DNA of 38,664 nucleotides from Clostridiales bacterium (GCA_021202015.1 JAJQDV010000047.1:1-38664); one strand, 5' to 3'; positions 26,174 to 34,025 are shown, counted from the stretch's first letter. Made by a program: numbers and translations. Notes: generated by a model not told the origin, from the sequence alone.

Positions 26174-26201
26174 AATGTATGCGGGGATTCTCTGTTTTAT
26201 A
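26174..26201 (-). promoter_or_regulatory. Possible sigma-E promoter of spoIIID
   Basis: CATACATT (26174-26181) resembles the sigma-E -10 (CATACA-T) and TATAAAA (26195-26201) lies 13 bp upstream, about 30 bp before the gene. spoIIID is under sigma-E in Bacillus. A perfect 9-bp inverted repeat, ATCCCCGCA/TGCGGGGAT (26150-26158, 26180-26188), spans the -10 edge and the ribosome site. Confidence 0.4.
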
Positions 26202-26303
26202 CACAGTCGGTTTTTATGTATAATTTCACGTCATCACAAATGATTCATCATCTGTTTTCAGGACGGTTTTGCTTATCAGCAGATTAAAAATGAGAAAACA
26301 TTT

Positions 26304-27353
26304 TTATTCTTCGGATTCTGATGCTTCAACGGGAAGTTCCATGGAAACGTAGGAAAATTCTCTTATTGTTGTACGTCCTGACTGGGTTGTCGCCTGAGTA
26401 GCCATTTTTCCAAATTCATTATATGTAAAAACGGAAGTCCAGGTCTGAGTACCTTTAAAATAGCAGATTTTCTGCGTCATATGCCCTTCCTCATCATATG
26501 AATATTCATATGAGTAATTTGCTTCCCCCTGATAGTATTCGATTTCTGTCAGCATATTTCCGTTTTCATCATAAGTATATTCAGCAGCCGGAGTTATTTC
26601 ACCGGAGGGTTTATAGGTTACTGCTTTCAGCTCATTTCCGTTTTCATCATATTCATATATCGTCCATGATGACAGCACGCGTTCGCCGTCATAGATCGTT
26701 TTTTTTGTCAGGTTCCCGGTTTCTTCGTCATAAACATACTCGTATGCTCCGCTTAACACATCCTCAGCGTCATAATATTCTTCGGATATTTTATTTCCGT
26801 TTTCGTCATAGGTATATGTACGGGTTTCCTCTATTTCCCCGTCCGCATCATAACTGACTGCGGTCAGCTTATTTCCATTCTCATCATTGGTATATACGCA
26901 CACTTCTTCTGTCACTTCATCTGTGTCTTCTTCGTAATAATGATAATCATATGAAATATTCTTAATGAGATAGCCATTATCGTCATAAATGTATTCTTCT
27001 TTTGAAGATATGGCTGTTCCGTCACCTGCATAGGTTGTATACGTGAGAACGTTTCCCCGCTCGTCATAGGTATAATCATACAGAATATAGCCATCTTCGT
27101 CTTCAGGTATGATTGTACAGCTTTGAACCTTATACACCGTTTCCAGAACTACGGGATCCTCTGCTGCTTCCGACAGGCTGTCATCGGATGAAGCGTATTC
27201 TGACCCGGATGAGGATGAAGCGCTTTCCGAATCGGATGAGGATCCGGAGGAATAGTCCTCTGATGTGTCGGATGAACCGTCTGTTGAGCCGCCGCATCCG
27301 ACAAGTCCCACTACGACGATCAATACGCATAGAGTTATTATAAATTTTTTCAT
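26304..27353 (-). CDS. Secreted lipoprotein with YDENGN repeats
   Basis: 349 residues. MKKFIITLCVLIVVVGLVGC is a lipoprotein signal with LVGC lipobox, followed by a Ser/Asp/Glu linker and a series of about ten ~20-residue repeats with YDENGN(K/M/E)LT...Y cores. These resemble the short RHS/YD-type repeats in Clostridial surface lipoproteins, not a full RHS toxin: there is no RHS core motif or variable toxin tip. It probably forms a beta-solenoid on the cell surface; the role is unknown. The G+C content looks lower than in the neighbours. Confidence 0.82.
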   Translation of the reverse strand: MKKFIITLCVLIVVVGLVGCGGSTDGSSDTSEDYSSGSSSDSESASSSSGSEYASSDDSLSEAAEDPVVLETVYKVQSCTIIPEDEDGYILYDYTYDERGNVLTYTTYAGDGTAISSKEEYIYDDNGYLIKNISYDYHYYEEDTDEVTEEVCVYTNDENGNKLTAVSYDADGEIEETRTYTYDENGNKISEEYYDAEDVLSGAYEYVYDEETGNLTKKTIYDGERVLSSWTIYEYDENGNELKAVTYKPSGEITPAAEYTYDENGNMLTEIEYYQGEANYSYEYSYDEEGHMTQKICYFKGTQTWTSVFTYNEFGKMATQATTQSGRTTIREFSYVSMELPVEASESEE

Positions 27354-27410
27354 TTTCGCAATGTATCTCCCTTAATTTGAAGAATCCGGCTTTTAATTTC
27401 CTTCCAAAAT

Positions 27411-27447
27411 CGCTGTGACTTCAGCAGAGAAAGGTACAGCGTTTTTT
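27411..27447 (-). terminator. Hairpin after the aldehyde dehydrogenase remnant
   Basis: CGCTGT (27411-27416) pairs with ACAGCG (27436-27441); a T6 run follows on the plus strand and ATTTT on the minus strand, so it may work in both directions. Confidence 0.4.
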
Positions 27448-27461
27448 CTGCGTTACCCGTT

Positions 27462-28563
27462 TTATTTTGCGGGATAGAATCCGGAGGGCGTCTCGGAAAG
27501 ATTGATCATGATATTTTTCATCTGTGTGTAGTGATCGAGGATTACCTTGTGGGTCTCACGACCGATCCCGGATTCCTTATAGCCGCCAAATGGTGCTCCG
27601 CCCGGAATGGCATTGTAGGTATTGACCCACATTCTGCCTGTCTCGATCGCTTCCGAAACACGGATCGCGCGATTGATATCTCTGGTCCATACCGCTCCGC
27701 CAAGACCATAGGTGCTGTCATTGGCCATCGCAATGACTTCTTCCTCCGTTTTGAACTTGATGACAACTGCGACCGGCCCGAAGATTTCCTCCTGTGCGAT
27801 GCGCATATCGTTCGTCGCGTTGATGATCAGGGTAGGCTTAACAAATGCTCCCTTCGCCAGATCTCCCTCGGAAGCCCTTTCACCGCCGCAGGCGATGGTT
27901 GCGCCCTCTTCCCTGGCAAGATCGATACAGGAGAGAATCTTCTTCACCTGTCCTTCGTTGATCTGGGAACCCATCTGTGTATTCGGATCTGTCGGATTAC
28001 CAACCGTCACCTTATTAAACGCATCTACCGCAGCAGCGACAAACTTATCATAAATACTTTCCTGGACAAAGACTCTGGAACCTGCGCAGCAGACCTGGCC
28101 CTGATTGAACAGGATGCCGAGCTGCAGACCTGGCCCTGATTGAACAGGATGCCGAGCTGCAGACCGTCAAGCGCCATATCCCATTTGCAGTCGTCAAAAT
28201 AAATATTGGCAGATTTTCCGCCCAGCTCCAGTGTGGAGGGAATGATCCTGTCCGCCGCCGCGAGCGCGACGCTGCGTCCGACCTCGGTAGAACCGGTAAA
28301 TGCCAGCTTCCGGAATCCTTTATGCTTCAGCATGGAATTGCCGACACCGGAGCCAGCTTCCAGGCCGCCATAAGGAGCGGGAAATTCCACGCAGTCCACG
28401 CGGCGTCGACTGCCTGATCCAGATCCGCATCTGTCGCCTCTGCGCACTCGGCAAGGAGTTCTCCGGTAGCAGGATTGTAGCTCTGAAACGTCTTCCCGTC
28501 CGAAGCCGGCTGCCACTGTCCGTTGATGAACAGGCCGTATTCCTTCTTTAAAGTTACCTCCAT
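27462..28563 (-). pseudogene. Aldehyde dehydrogenase, broken by deletions and a frameshifting duplication
   Basis: Remnant of an NAD-dependent aldehyde dehydrogenase (normally ~495 residues). The N-terminal piece (28327-28563) reads [20 protein letters not shown] up to AVDAAWTAW, then jumps to [13 protein letters not shown], so about 90 residues are missing. A further deletion and frame change follow, the middle piece has [12 protein letters not shown] and [12 protein letters not shown] up to LFNQGQVC, and the C-terminal piece (27462-28010) carries EEIFGPVAVVIKF. A 35-bp tandem duplication right at the GQVC catalytic cysteine shifts the frame again. The product cannot be a working enzyme. Confidence 0.88.
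28090..28159. repeat. Exact 35-bp tandem duplication
   Basis: Two identical 35-bp copies (28090-28124 and 28125-28159) starting CAGACCTGG and ending GAGCTG. The length is not a multiple of three and the unit encodes the catalytic [11 protein letters not shown] segment of the aldehyde dehydrogenase, so it shifts the frame there. Confidence 0.92.
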
Positions 28564-28715
28564 TTCTAATTACCTCCGTTAAAAAAAATTTCAAGGCAGA
28601 AATTCTGTCCTGATATTCTTATCATACACGGAAAGTTATATGTCTTCAACAATAGTTTATATATTCACAAATCCGGACAATGTTTATATATTCACATGAC
28701 GAGTTTCCTGAGACT

Positions 28716-29651
28716 TCAATGCCTTCGTTTTTCAATCCATCGGTAGATATACTCATATACTTCCTGACACTTTTTCTCTCGAAAAACATCATGCCGCATC
28801 CCATCAAACAGCTTTACCGTAACATCCGCAAATTGTTCACCCTTAAACATTCCTGCAGCTTTCTGAACACCTTTGCCGAAATTTCCAACCGCATCATCTT
28901 TCCCTGAAACAAAAAGCACCGGTATGGCAGGATTCATGCGTGACAGATGTTCTTTAGCGGAACAGGCTTTCATGGCAGATAAAAGTTCCCGAAAAGAACT
29001 GACTGTGAATCCGTCTCCAGATTGCGGATCTGCAATATAAGCATCCTGTGCATCCGGGTTCGCGCACAACCAATCTGCCTCTGTCCGGCAAGGTGCATAC
29101 TTCCTGTTATAGGTTTCCATGGAAAGCTTATGGATCAGCGGTGTGTCTTTCGTATCGTCGTGCTGTCTGCGTTCTTCAAATCCGACAATCCTCTGTGCTA
29201 TCCCGATCTCAGCATTTTTCATCTGCCCGGTACCGGCCAGAATATCCATATCCGTCAGCTCCGGATTGTCACCCAGCAGGCAGCGTGCAACAAACGATCC
29301 AAGTGAAAATCCCAGCAGGATGTGAGGAATCCCGGGAAACTGTTTTTTTAGTGTAAGCGCACAGGTTTTCACGTCTTCCTCTACATACTTCCAGCTCCCT
29401 TTCGGGCCGAAATATCCGGGAAGCGGTTTGTCCGGATCCATTGACTGTCCATGGCCGAGATGATCATTTCCGCCAACTGCAAATCCCTTTCCGACAAAAA
29501 ATTCTGCTACATTCTGGTATCGGTCTATGTATTCCGTAATTCCATGTGCGATCTGCAAAATGGCGACCGGTTCCTGTTCCGGCTCCCAGAAAGTTGCATG
29601 GATGGTTGTCTTTTTATCTGCCGACAAATAATTAAAATCCGTTTTTCTCAT
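28716..29651 (-). CDS. Alpha/beta hydrolase, lysophospholipase-like
   Basis: About 311 residues, similar to monoacylglycerol lipase/lysophospholipase (Hydrolase_4). Motifs: ILQIAHGITEY (HG near the oxyanion hole), GNDHLGHGQS, the nucleophile elbow GFSLGSF with catalytic Ser, FVSGKDDAVG with the acidic residue, and GMRHDVFRE with the catalytic His. No signal peptide, so it is cytoplasmic. The ATG at 29651 follows GGAG and begins at the family position; the open frame extends to 29765 but that part is not conserved in the family as far as I can judge. Confidence 0.88.
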   Translation of the reverse strand: MRKTDFNYLSADKKTTIHATFWEPEQEPVAILQIAHGITEYIDRYQNVAEFFVGKGFAVGGNDHLGHGQSMDPDKPLPGYFGPKGSWKYVEEDVKTCALTLKKQFPGIPHILLGFSLGSFVARCLLGDNPELTDMDILAGTGQMKNAEIGIAQRIVGFEERRQHDDTKDTPLIHKLSMETYNRKYAPCRTEADWLCANPDAQDAYIADPQSGDGFTVSSFRELLSAMKACSAKEHLSRMNPAIPVLFVSGKDDAVGNFGKGVQKAAGMFKGEQFADVTVKLFDGMRHDVFREKKCQEVYEYIYRWIEKRRH

Positions 29652-29713
29652 TTTTTCTCCAAAATCAGACTGTACCTCTGTTATGTTCAATGTCACCGTA
29701 ACACCCTCACGTT

Positions 29714-29869
29714 TCAGGACATGTACTCCTGAATGCTGTCGTCCGGCCGCACATCCATAAAACATTCCGTAAGGTTATCCTCATCCATGATCTGCAGCAC
29801 ACGCCTCATTCCGACTGCAAGGTCTTTTTTCTCGTACTCATCTCTGGAAATCCAGTAAACCTGCCACTT
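29714..29869 (-). other. Orphan 3' fragment of an unknown gene
   Basis: A 51-codon open stretch between two stops, reading KWQVYWISRDEYEKKDLA through MDEDNLTECF and ending SIQEYMS. It has no start codon or ribosome site at its head and looks protein-like, so it may be the tail of a deleted gene. The rest of 29870-30200 shows no gene; it holds a small hairpin (TTCACTT-GGT-AAGTGAA near 30050) and the inverted repeat TTGCAAT/ATTGCAA at 30154-30171. Confidence 0.3.
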
Positions 29870-30200
29870 TTAATAAAATAAGGATACCATAAAGCAGGCG
29901 GAATGACCACTCTTATTTTTAAATAATGTCCAATAATCCGGACGCAATCGTGATTTCAAGGCCTGGAGCGATCCTCTGGCTGTACTAACTGTCAAAGACA
30001 GGATTGTAACAAAGTTGAGGCTCTCTTTCTATACCAATATCCTTCACTTGGTAAGTGAAAGTGCCAATACACAAAGAAATCAGTAACTACGCAGGTTTTT
30101 CGCCGCAACGGCGTAATCTCGTGAATAATTCAGGTATAATTTACAGCAGTTTATTGCAATTGACATTGCAACGATATTTACATGTCCTGCATGTGAAAGC

Positions 30201-30752
30201 ATGGAGAATTTAAAAATGCCCATAGGCATAGATGATTCTCATGAAATTATTACTCAGGATTTTTATTATATTGATAAGACCGGGATGATAAAGGAACTCC
30301 TGGGAAACTGGGGTAAAGTAAATCTCTTCACCCGCCCGCGGCGGTTCGGCAAAAGCCTCAACATGAGCATGCTCAAATACTTCTTTGAGGTGGGGACAGA
30401 TAAAAAACTGTTCGACGGCCTGACGATTTCAAAGGAAACAGAGCTGTGCGAGAAATACATGGGGCAGTATCCGGTGGTTTTCATCAGTTTGAAAACCGCA
30501 TACGCAGGCAGCTTCGACAAGGCAATGTCCGAATTGTGTACAATAATCGGGAAAGAGGCTCTGCGTTTTCGGTTCCTCCTGGATAGTACCCGCCTGAATG
30601 AGGATGAAAAGGAATTATATCGTCAGCTGGTTCGATCTGACAGGTCAAATCAGGGCGTATTTTCTTTCCCGGAAGCCGTGGTGCCGGCAAGCCTGAATAC
30701 ATTATCCATGCTCCTGCAAAAACATTACGGTCAAAAAGTCATTCATTTTTAA
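30201..30752 (+). pseudogene. AAA-ATPase-like protein (DUF1703-type), truncated
   Basis: N-terminal third of a protein of the AAA-ATPase_like/PD-(D/E)XK family, normally ~500-580 residues. It starts MPIGIDDSHEIITQDFYYIDKTGMIKELL, a typical opening, and contains the Walker A region TRPRRFGKSLNMSML. It stops at residue 183 just after LQKHYGQKV, where full-length members continue into the Walker B LIDEYD. The break is where the neighbouring NTF2-like gene also ends, so a deletion joined the two. Probably non-functional. Confidence 0.78.
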
Positions 30753-31064
30753 CAAAAGCAGCACGTCAGTAAAATCAATACGGTTCCCCCAGCCCTGCTC
30801 AAGAACACGGACAACAGCCAGAGTTTCCTCTAACAGCAATACATCTACACGCGCTTTAAAATTATCTCCTCCGGGTACCGTATCGACATTGTGATAGAAC
30901 TGCTCAATGGATCCATGTTCCAATTCGCCGTCAAGGTATCCAAACAGGACTGCCTCATCAATGAACAGTTCCTTTGCGTACTTGCTGTTGCCTTCGGCAA
31001 CACTTTTAACAAATTTCATTGCAGCTTCTTCAACCGCCTGATACTCTTTTAATTCTGCTCTCAT
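30702..31064 (-). pseudogene. NTF2/SnoaL-like (putative lumazine-binding) protein, 3' truncated
   Basis: 120 residues beginning MRAELKEYQAVEEAAMKFVKSVAEGNSKYAKELF, with FKARVDVLLLEETLAVVRVLEQGWGNRIDFTDVLLLLK, the pattern of small NTF2-fold proteins. The family ends with another strand after LLLLK; here the last ~12 residues are read from the opposite strand of the truncated ATPase gene. It is the third gene of the flavin reductase operon. The product could still fold, but it lacks its native end. Confidence 0.65.
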
Positions 31065-31083
31065 AATAATTATCTCCTTCTTT

Positions 31084-31845
31084 TTAAGCGATTATGTCTG
31101 AACAAATTTTAACAAAAAATATAATCAGGACAACCAACATCAGAGGCTTTACGGATTTTGTTCCCCATCGTGCGAAAAAACATGTGCCTGCATAATTCCC
31201 TGCTATGCTGAAAAATCCTGCTGTCAGACCCAGAGCCAGTAACACCTTACCATTAAAAAGATAAACGGTAAGCGCAGACAGATTTGTCGTTAAATTGATT
31301 ACCTTTGCCACTCCGTTCGCAGAACGGATCGGCATGTGGGCAAATGCAGTCAGAAGCAGTATAAGGAATGTGCCTGTCCCGGGACCGTAAAATCCATCGT
31401 AAACGCCAATCACAGATGCAACTGTCATGCTTAAAATTACAGTTCGCCATTTTCCGTATGGCGGCTTCTGCACCTCAAGCGACTTGCATCGCAATACATA
31501 AACTGCGGTCAGCGGCAGGATGACCAGCATTATAATCTTAAAATACTCATCACTGATCATCAATGCCAGATGGGCACCGGCGCCGGAACCCAGGAGCGCA
31601 CATAAAACGCACAGTATGGCTTGCTTCCAGTTAATATATCCATTTTTTGAAAACCGCCATGTTGCCAGTGATGTCCCCATACCGGAACTCAGTTTGTTTG
31701 TTCCGATGGCCATATGAACCGGCAGTCCGGCAATCATATATGCCGGTAAGGAGATTAATCCACCGCCTCCGGCAACCGCATCTACAAAACCTGCCAGAAA
31801 AACCAACGGGCATACAATAAAAAATTGCAGGGCAGTTACATCCAT
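31084..31845 (-). CDS. TSUP family (TauE/SafE-like) membrane transporter
   Basis: 253 residues, about eight TM helices, with the family signatures AGFVDAVAGGGGLISLPAYMIAGLPVHMAIGTNKLSS near the N terminus and GVYDGFYGPGTGTFLILLL at the midpoint. The family moves sulfite, sulfonates or other small organic anions. It lies 15 bp downstream of the flavin reductase and 20 bp upstream of the NTF2-like gene, so it is in the same operon under HxlR control. Confidence 0.9.
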   Translation of the reverse strand: MDVTALQFFIVCPLVFLAGFVDAVAGGGGLISLPAYMIAGLPVHMAIGTNKLSSGMGTSLATWRFSKNGYINWKQAILCVLCALLGSGAGAHLALMISDEYFKIIMLVILPLTAVYVLRCKSLEVQKPPYGKWRTVILSMTVASVIGVYDGFYGPGTGTFLILLLTAFAHMPIRSANGVAKVINLTTNLSALTVYLFNGKVLLALGLTAGFFSIAGNYAGTCFFARWGTKSVKPLMLVVLIIFFVKICSDIIA

Positions 31846-31860
31846 ATATTGCCTCCGCAG

Positions 31861-32424
31861 TTATTTTAGTTTCAATCCATCCTTGAAGGCATTTCCAACC
31901 CGTTCTGTAACTTTGTAATAACCATGTGTATATGGATCAAAGGCGATGGCAGCAACTTTTGAAATATCTACAACGTCGCCATCCATGACAGATTCATCAG
32001 CGGTCGTATTCACAACCCTGCCGATAACTCCGCATCCATATTCACCGTCCAGATATTTGATGAACTCACATTCCATACAAAGGGGAAACTCATTGATAAC
32101 CGGCGCATCCACATTGCAGGATTTTTCTGCGGTCAGACCGCTATTTGCAAATTTATCCGGTGTATTGTTGCCGGACACGACCCCGAAATAATCTGCCTCT
32201 GTCATATGAGCCGCATCTGCAATGCTGACGGTAAATGCTTTTCTCGCCTTGATATTTTTAACTGTCTTGTGGGTCTCCGTCAGATTAAGGATCACCTGAT
32301 TCCGGGACAGCATCGTTCCCCAGGCGGCGTTCATGACATCAATGCTTCCATCTTCATTGTAGGTTGCAACCATTAACACCGGCATTGGGAAAATAGCTTC
32401 TGTCGTTTTAATGTCTTTTCTCAT
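31861..32424 (-). CDS. Flavin reductase family protein
   Basis: 187-residue FMN-binding split-barrel protein. MPVLMVATYNEDGSIDVMNAAWGTMLSRNQVILNLTETHKTVKNIKARKAFTVSI is the flavin-binding core of flavin reductase-like proteins, and NEFPLCMECEFIKY follows. It probably reduces or carries FMN. It starts the operon divergent from the HxlR regulator. AGGAGG precedes the start. Confidence 0.88.
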   Translation of the reverse strand: MRKDIKTTEAIFPMPVLMVATYNEDGSIDVMNAAWGTMLSRNQVILNLTETHKTVKNIKARKAFTVSIADAAHMTEADYFGVVSGNNTPDKFANSGLTAEKSCNVDAPVINEFPLCMECEFIKYLDGEYGCGVIGRVVNTTADESVMDGDVVDISKVAAIAFDPYTHGYYKVTERVGNAFKDGLKLK

Positions 32425-32493
32425 TGCTATGAACCTCCTGTTTTTTGTTGCCTTTCAGTTGGACATATGCTATCATAACGTCAGTTTTAAAAC

Positions 32494-32520
32494 AAGTACC
32501 AACATTTTTGTTAGGTACTT
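32494..32520. promoter_or_regulatory. Operator-like inverted repeat between the HxlR gene and its target operon
   Basis: AAGTACC (32494-32500) and GGTACTT (32514-32520) form a perfect 7-bp inverted repeat, with AAC/GTT extending it inwards, in the 115-bp divergent intergenic region. HxlR-type dimers often bind such sites containing GTAC or ACT/AGT arms to control themselves and the divergent redox gene. Confidence 0.55.
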
Positions 32521-32539
32521 ACATGGAGGTAAGCGTAAA

Positions 32540-32875
32540 ATGAAAAACATAGAAACAGCAAATTTTGAGGAGACTGGCTACAGCTATACCCTGTCACTGA
32601 TCTCCGGAAAATATAAACCGATTATCCTTTACTGCCTGATGGAATATGAACCGGTACGTTTCAATCAGATGCGGAGGTATCTGAAGAATGTAGCCGATAA
32701 AACACTAAGTCAGAACCTCAAGGAACTGGAAGCGGACGATTTAATTGAACGTCATGAGTATCCTCAGATTCCACCCAAAGTAGAATATTCTCTTACAGAA
32801 AGAGGACATTCCCTGGTCAGCGTATTAGATAAATTATGCGACTGGGGCAATGAAAACCGACGGATTGAGACATAA
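32540..32875 (+). CDS. HxlR family transcriptional regulator
   Basis: 111-residue winged-helix regulator. YTLSLISGKYKPIILYCLM.EPVRFNQMRRYLKNVADKTLSQNLKELEADDLIERHEYPQIPPKVEYSLTERGHSL is the full HxlR domain. GGAGG lies before the ATG at 32540; the upstream open frame to 32411 is not part of the protein. There is no conserved N-terminal Cys before the domain as in redox-sensing YodB, so the signal is unknown. It is divergent from the flavin reductase operon, its likely target. Confidence 0.9.
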   Translation: MKNIETANFEETGYSYTLSLISGKYKPIILYCLMEYEPVRFNQMRRYLKNVADKTLSQNLKELEADDLIERHEYPQIPPKVEYSLTERGHSLVSVLDKLCDWGNENRRIET

Positions 32876-32893
32876 AACCGTTCATATTTCAAA

Positions 32894-33044
32894 AATCCGG
32901 CGGCGGATTCGGAAAAGGATAGACGGCACAGCCGTCGCAAGGGAAACTCCGTTTCTCTTGACGCACCATCGGTGCCAACCCTCCGCAGATACCGCGCCGG
33001 TATCGGTAGGAGTCTCCGAAGGACGCACGGTCACTGGAAGTGAC
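32894..33044 (-). other. Array of seven consecutive short hairpins
   Basis: Stems (plus-strand coordinates): AATCCG/CGGATT 32894-32909; GACGGC-ACA-GCCGTC 32922-32936; GGGAAAC-TCC-GTTTCTC 32941-32957; GCACC-ATC-GGTGC 32963-32975; GATACCG-CGC-CGGTATC 32988-33004; GTCTCC-GAA-GGACGC (one mismatch) 33012-33026; GTCACT-GGA-AGTGAC 33030-33044. Six have a 3-nt loop and unrelated stem sequences. Read on the minus strand, the array follows the DUF3847 stop and ends with a hairpin plus T-run that can act as terminator. It could be a structured 3' UTR, an oriT-type region or a small RNA. Confidence 0.7.
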
Positions 33045-33069
33045 GTATAAGTGCGCTTTCAGTCTTTTC

Positions 33070-33444
33070 TCAGTATTTTCCCGTATCCTCCGATGGATGC
33101 AATGGAACTTCCAGCGGACGTTCCATTGTGGGGATGATTTCTTTTTCATCTTGTCGTATCCCTCTCTTTCGTAAAAATTCTGTCGCTTCCGGGCAGGTCG
33201 CCGCGATTTGGATAAAATCTGCGGCATCCTGTTCAGACATTTCTTTTAGTTCCGGCAAATAGCGTTCCAGGATTCCGGCCTCTGTGCAGAGCCGTCGGGT
33301 ACGCTGCCTGCGCTCTTCGTTTTTGTAGGCATTAGCATAGATCTTTTCCTGGTTTTTCAGTTTCCGAATCTGATCCTTAGCGTAGATAAGCTCCGCCTGG
33401 ATTTCTTCTTTGGTTTCTGGATTCTTTCTTCGTCCCATAAACAT
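33070..33444 (-). CDS. DUF3847 family protein of mobile elements
   Basis: 124-residue basic, helical protein: GRRKNPETKEEIQAELIYAKDQIRKLKNQEKIYANAYKNEERRQRTRRLCTEAGILERYLPEL is the DUF3847 pattern, a small protein usually encoded just before a MobA/MobL relaxase on Clostridial mobilizable elements. Here no relaxase follows; the hairpin array and then a chromosomal regulator gene come next. It may be an accessory mobilization protein left behind. An AGAGAGG site precedes the start. Confidence 0.8.
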   Translation of the reverse strand: MFMGRRKNPETKEEIQAELIYAKDQIRKLKNQEKIYANAYKNEERRQRTRRLCTEAGILERYLPELKEMSEQDAADFIQIAATCPEATEFLRKRGIRQDEKEIIPTMERPLEVPLHPSEDTGKY

Positions 33445-33483
33445 CAGCTCCTCTCTGTAATTTAAAAAAAGGGCAAAAGAAAA

Positions 33484-33509
33484 GCTCCCAACTTATTACG
33501 GTTGAGAGC
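33484..33509 (-). terminator. Rho-independent terminator upstream of the DUF3847 gene
   Basis: On the minus strand GCTCTCAAC pairs with GTTGGGAGC (9 bp, one G-T) around an 8-nt loop, followed by TTTTCTTTT. It lies between the palindrome array and the DUF3847 start, so it would end or attenuate a transcript coming through the array. Confidence 0.7.
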
Positions 33510-33575
33510 CAGTTCAAACATAATTCTCATTAATTTAAACTCTGATCTTTATCATTAATCATATTGATAGCAGCC

Positions 33576-33746
33576 ACCGCAAGTTATCAAAATGATAACT
33601 TGCGGTTGTCCGAAATCAAGGGTAGTCCGCATGTTACGAAAATCGTAACTTGCGGTATATTGCGCCATTTCACCGCAAGTTCCCAAAATGGGAACATGCG
33701 GTGAACAAACTCGTATTGATAGCTGTTATCAAAATGATAACGGCTA
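33576..33746. repeat. Array of four spaced palindromes with covarying cores
   Basis: P1 33576-33606 (14-bp perfect arms), P2 33627-33655 (13 bp, one T/T mismatch), P3 33669-33705 (17 bp, one A/A mismatch), P4 33720-33746 (12 bp, one T/G). All have an AAA centre (33590-33592, 33640-33642, 33686-33688, 33732-33734), spaced 50, 46 and 46 bp. Cores are GTT-ATC-A, GTT-ACG-A, GTT-CCC-A and GTT-ATC-A with exact complements on the right arm. P1-P3 share outer CCGCA/TGCGG arms. The 700-bp region 33445-34176 holds no gene I can support. Confidence 0.9.
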
Positions 33747-33929
33747 CTCCCTCTTATTACGCAAAAACAGGACATGCAATGCACTACACGAATCTCATGT
33801 AATACCGTCCTGTTCTATTTGTTATAATTGGACATCGCCTTTTCCTGCATAGCGTAAAAACTATATGCATAAATCGTTGCATCGATTGGCTTAAGGTTGG
33901 CTTAAAGGCTTATGGCCGTTTTTATTTTT

Positions 33930-33977
33930 ATACAATATATAGTGTTTTTATCACTGTTTCCCCACTATATATTGTAT
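33930..33977. repeat. 15-bp perfect inverted repeat
   Basis: ATACAATATATAGTG (33930-33944) and its exact complement (33963-33977) flank an 18-bp spacer between the palindrome array and the integrase gene. It is AT-rich and could be a bidirectional terminator or an integrase/excisionase site. Confidence 0.7.
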
Positions 33978-34025
33978 TTATTTATCGAGTGACTTCATCG
34001 TCGGGAAATGCTCAATCCGATTTTT

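Noticed and set aside
26304-27353. YDENGN-repeat protein as an RHS polymorphic toxin
   Set aside because: Short, lipoprotein signal, no RHS core or variable toxin domain; only YD-like repeats are present.
30201-30752. AAA-ATPase-like protein as an intact defence gene
   Set aside because: It lacks Walker B and the nuclease-like C-terminal half, so it is a remnant.
32889-33227. 112-codon minus-strand frame over the hairpin array
   Set aside because: It overlaps the DUF3847 gene in another frame and the dense hairpins explain the conservation better than coding does.
33576-33746. Array considered as CRISPR
   Set aside because: Repeats are palindromes with variable cores, only four copies, no spacer-repeat pattern of constant repeats and no cas genes.
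33587-33784. 65-codon minus-strand frame through the palindrome array
   Set aside because: The frame is open mainly because the palindromes repeat the same codons; no ribosome site and no protein-like pattern. The array is better explained as DNA/RNA structure.
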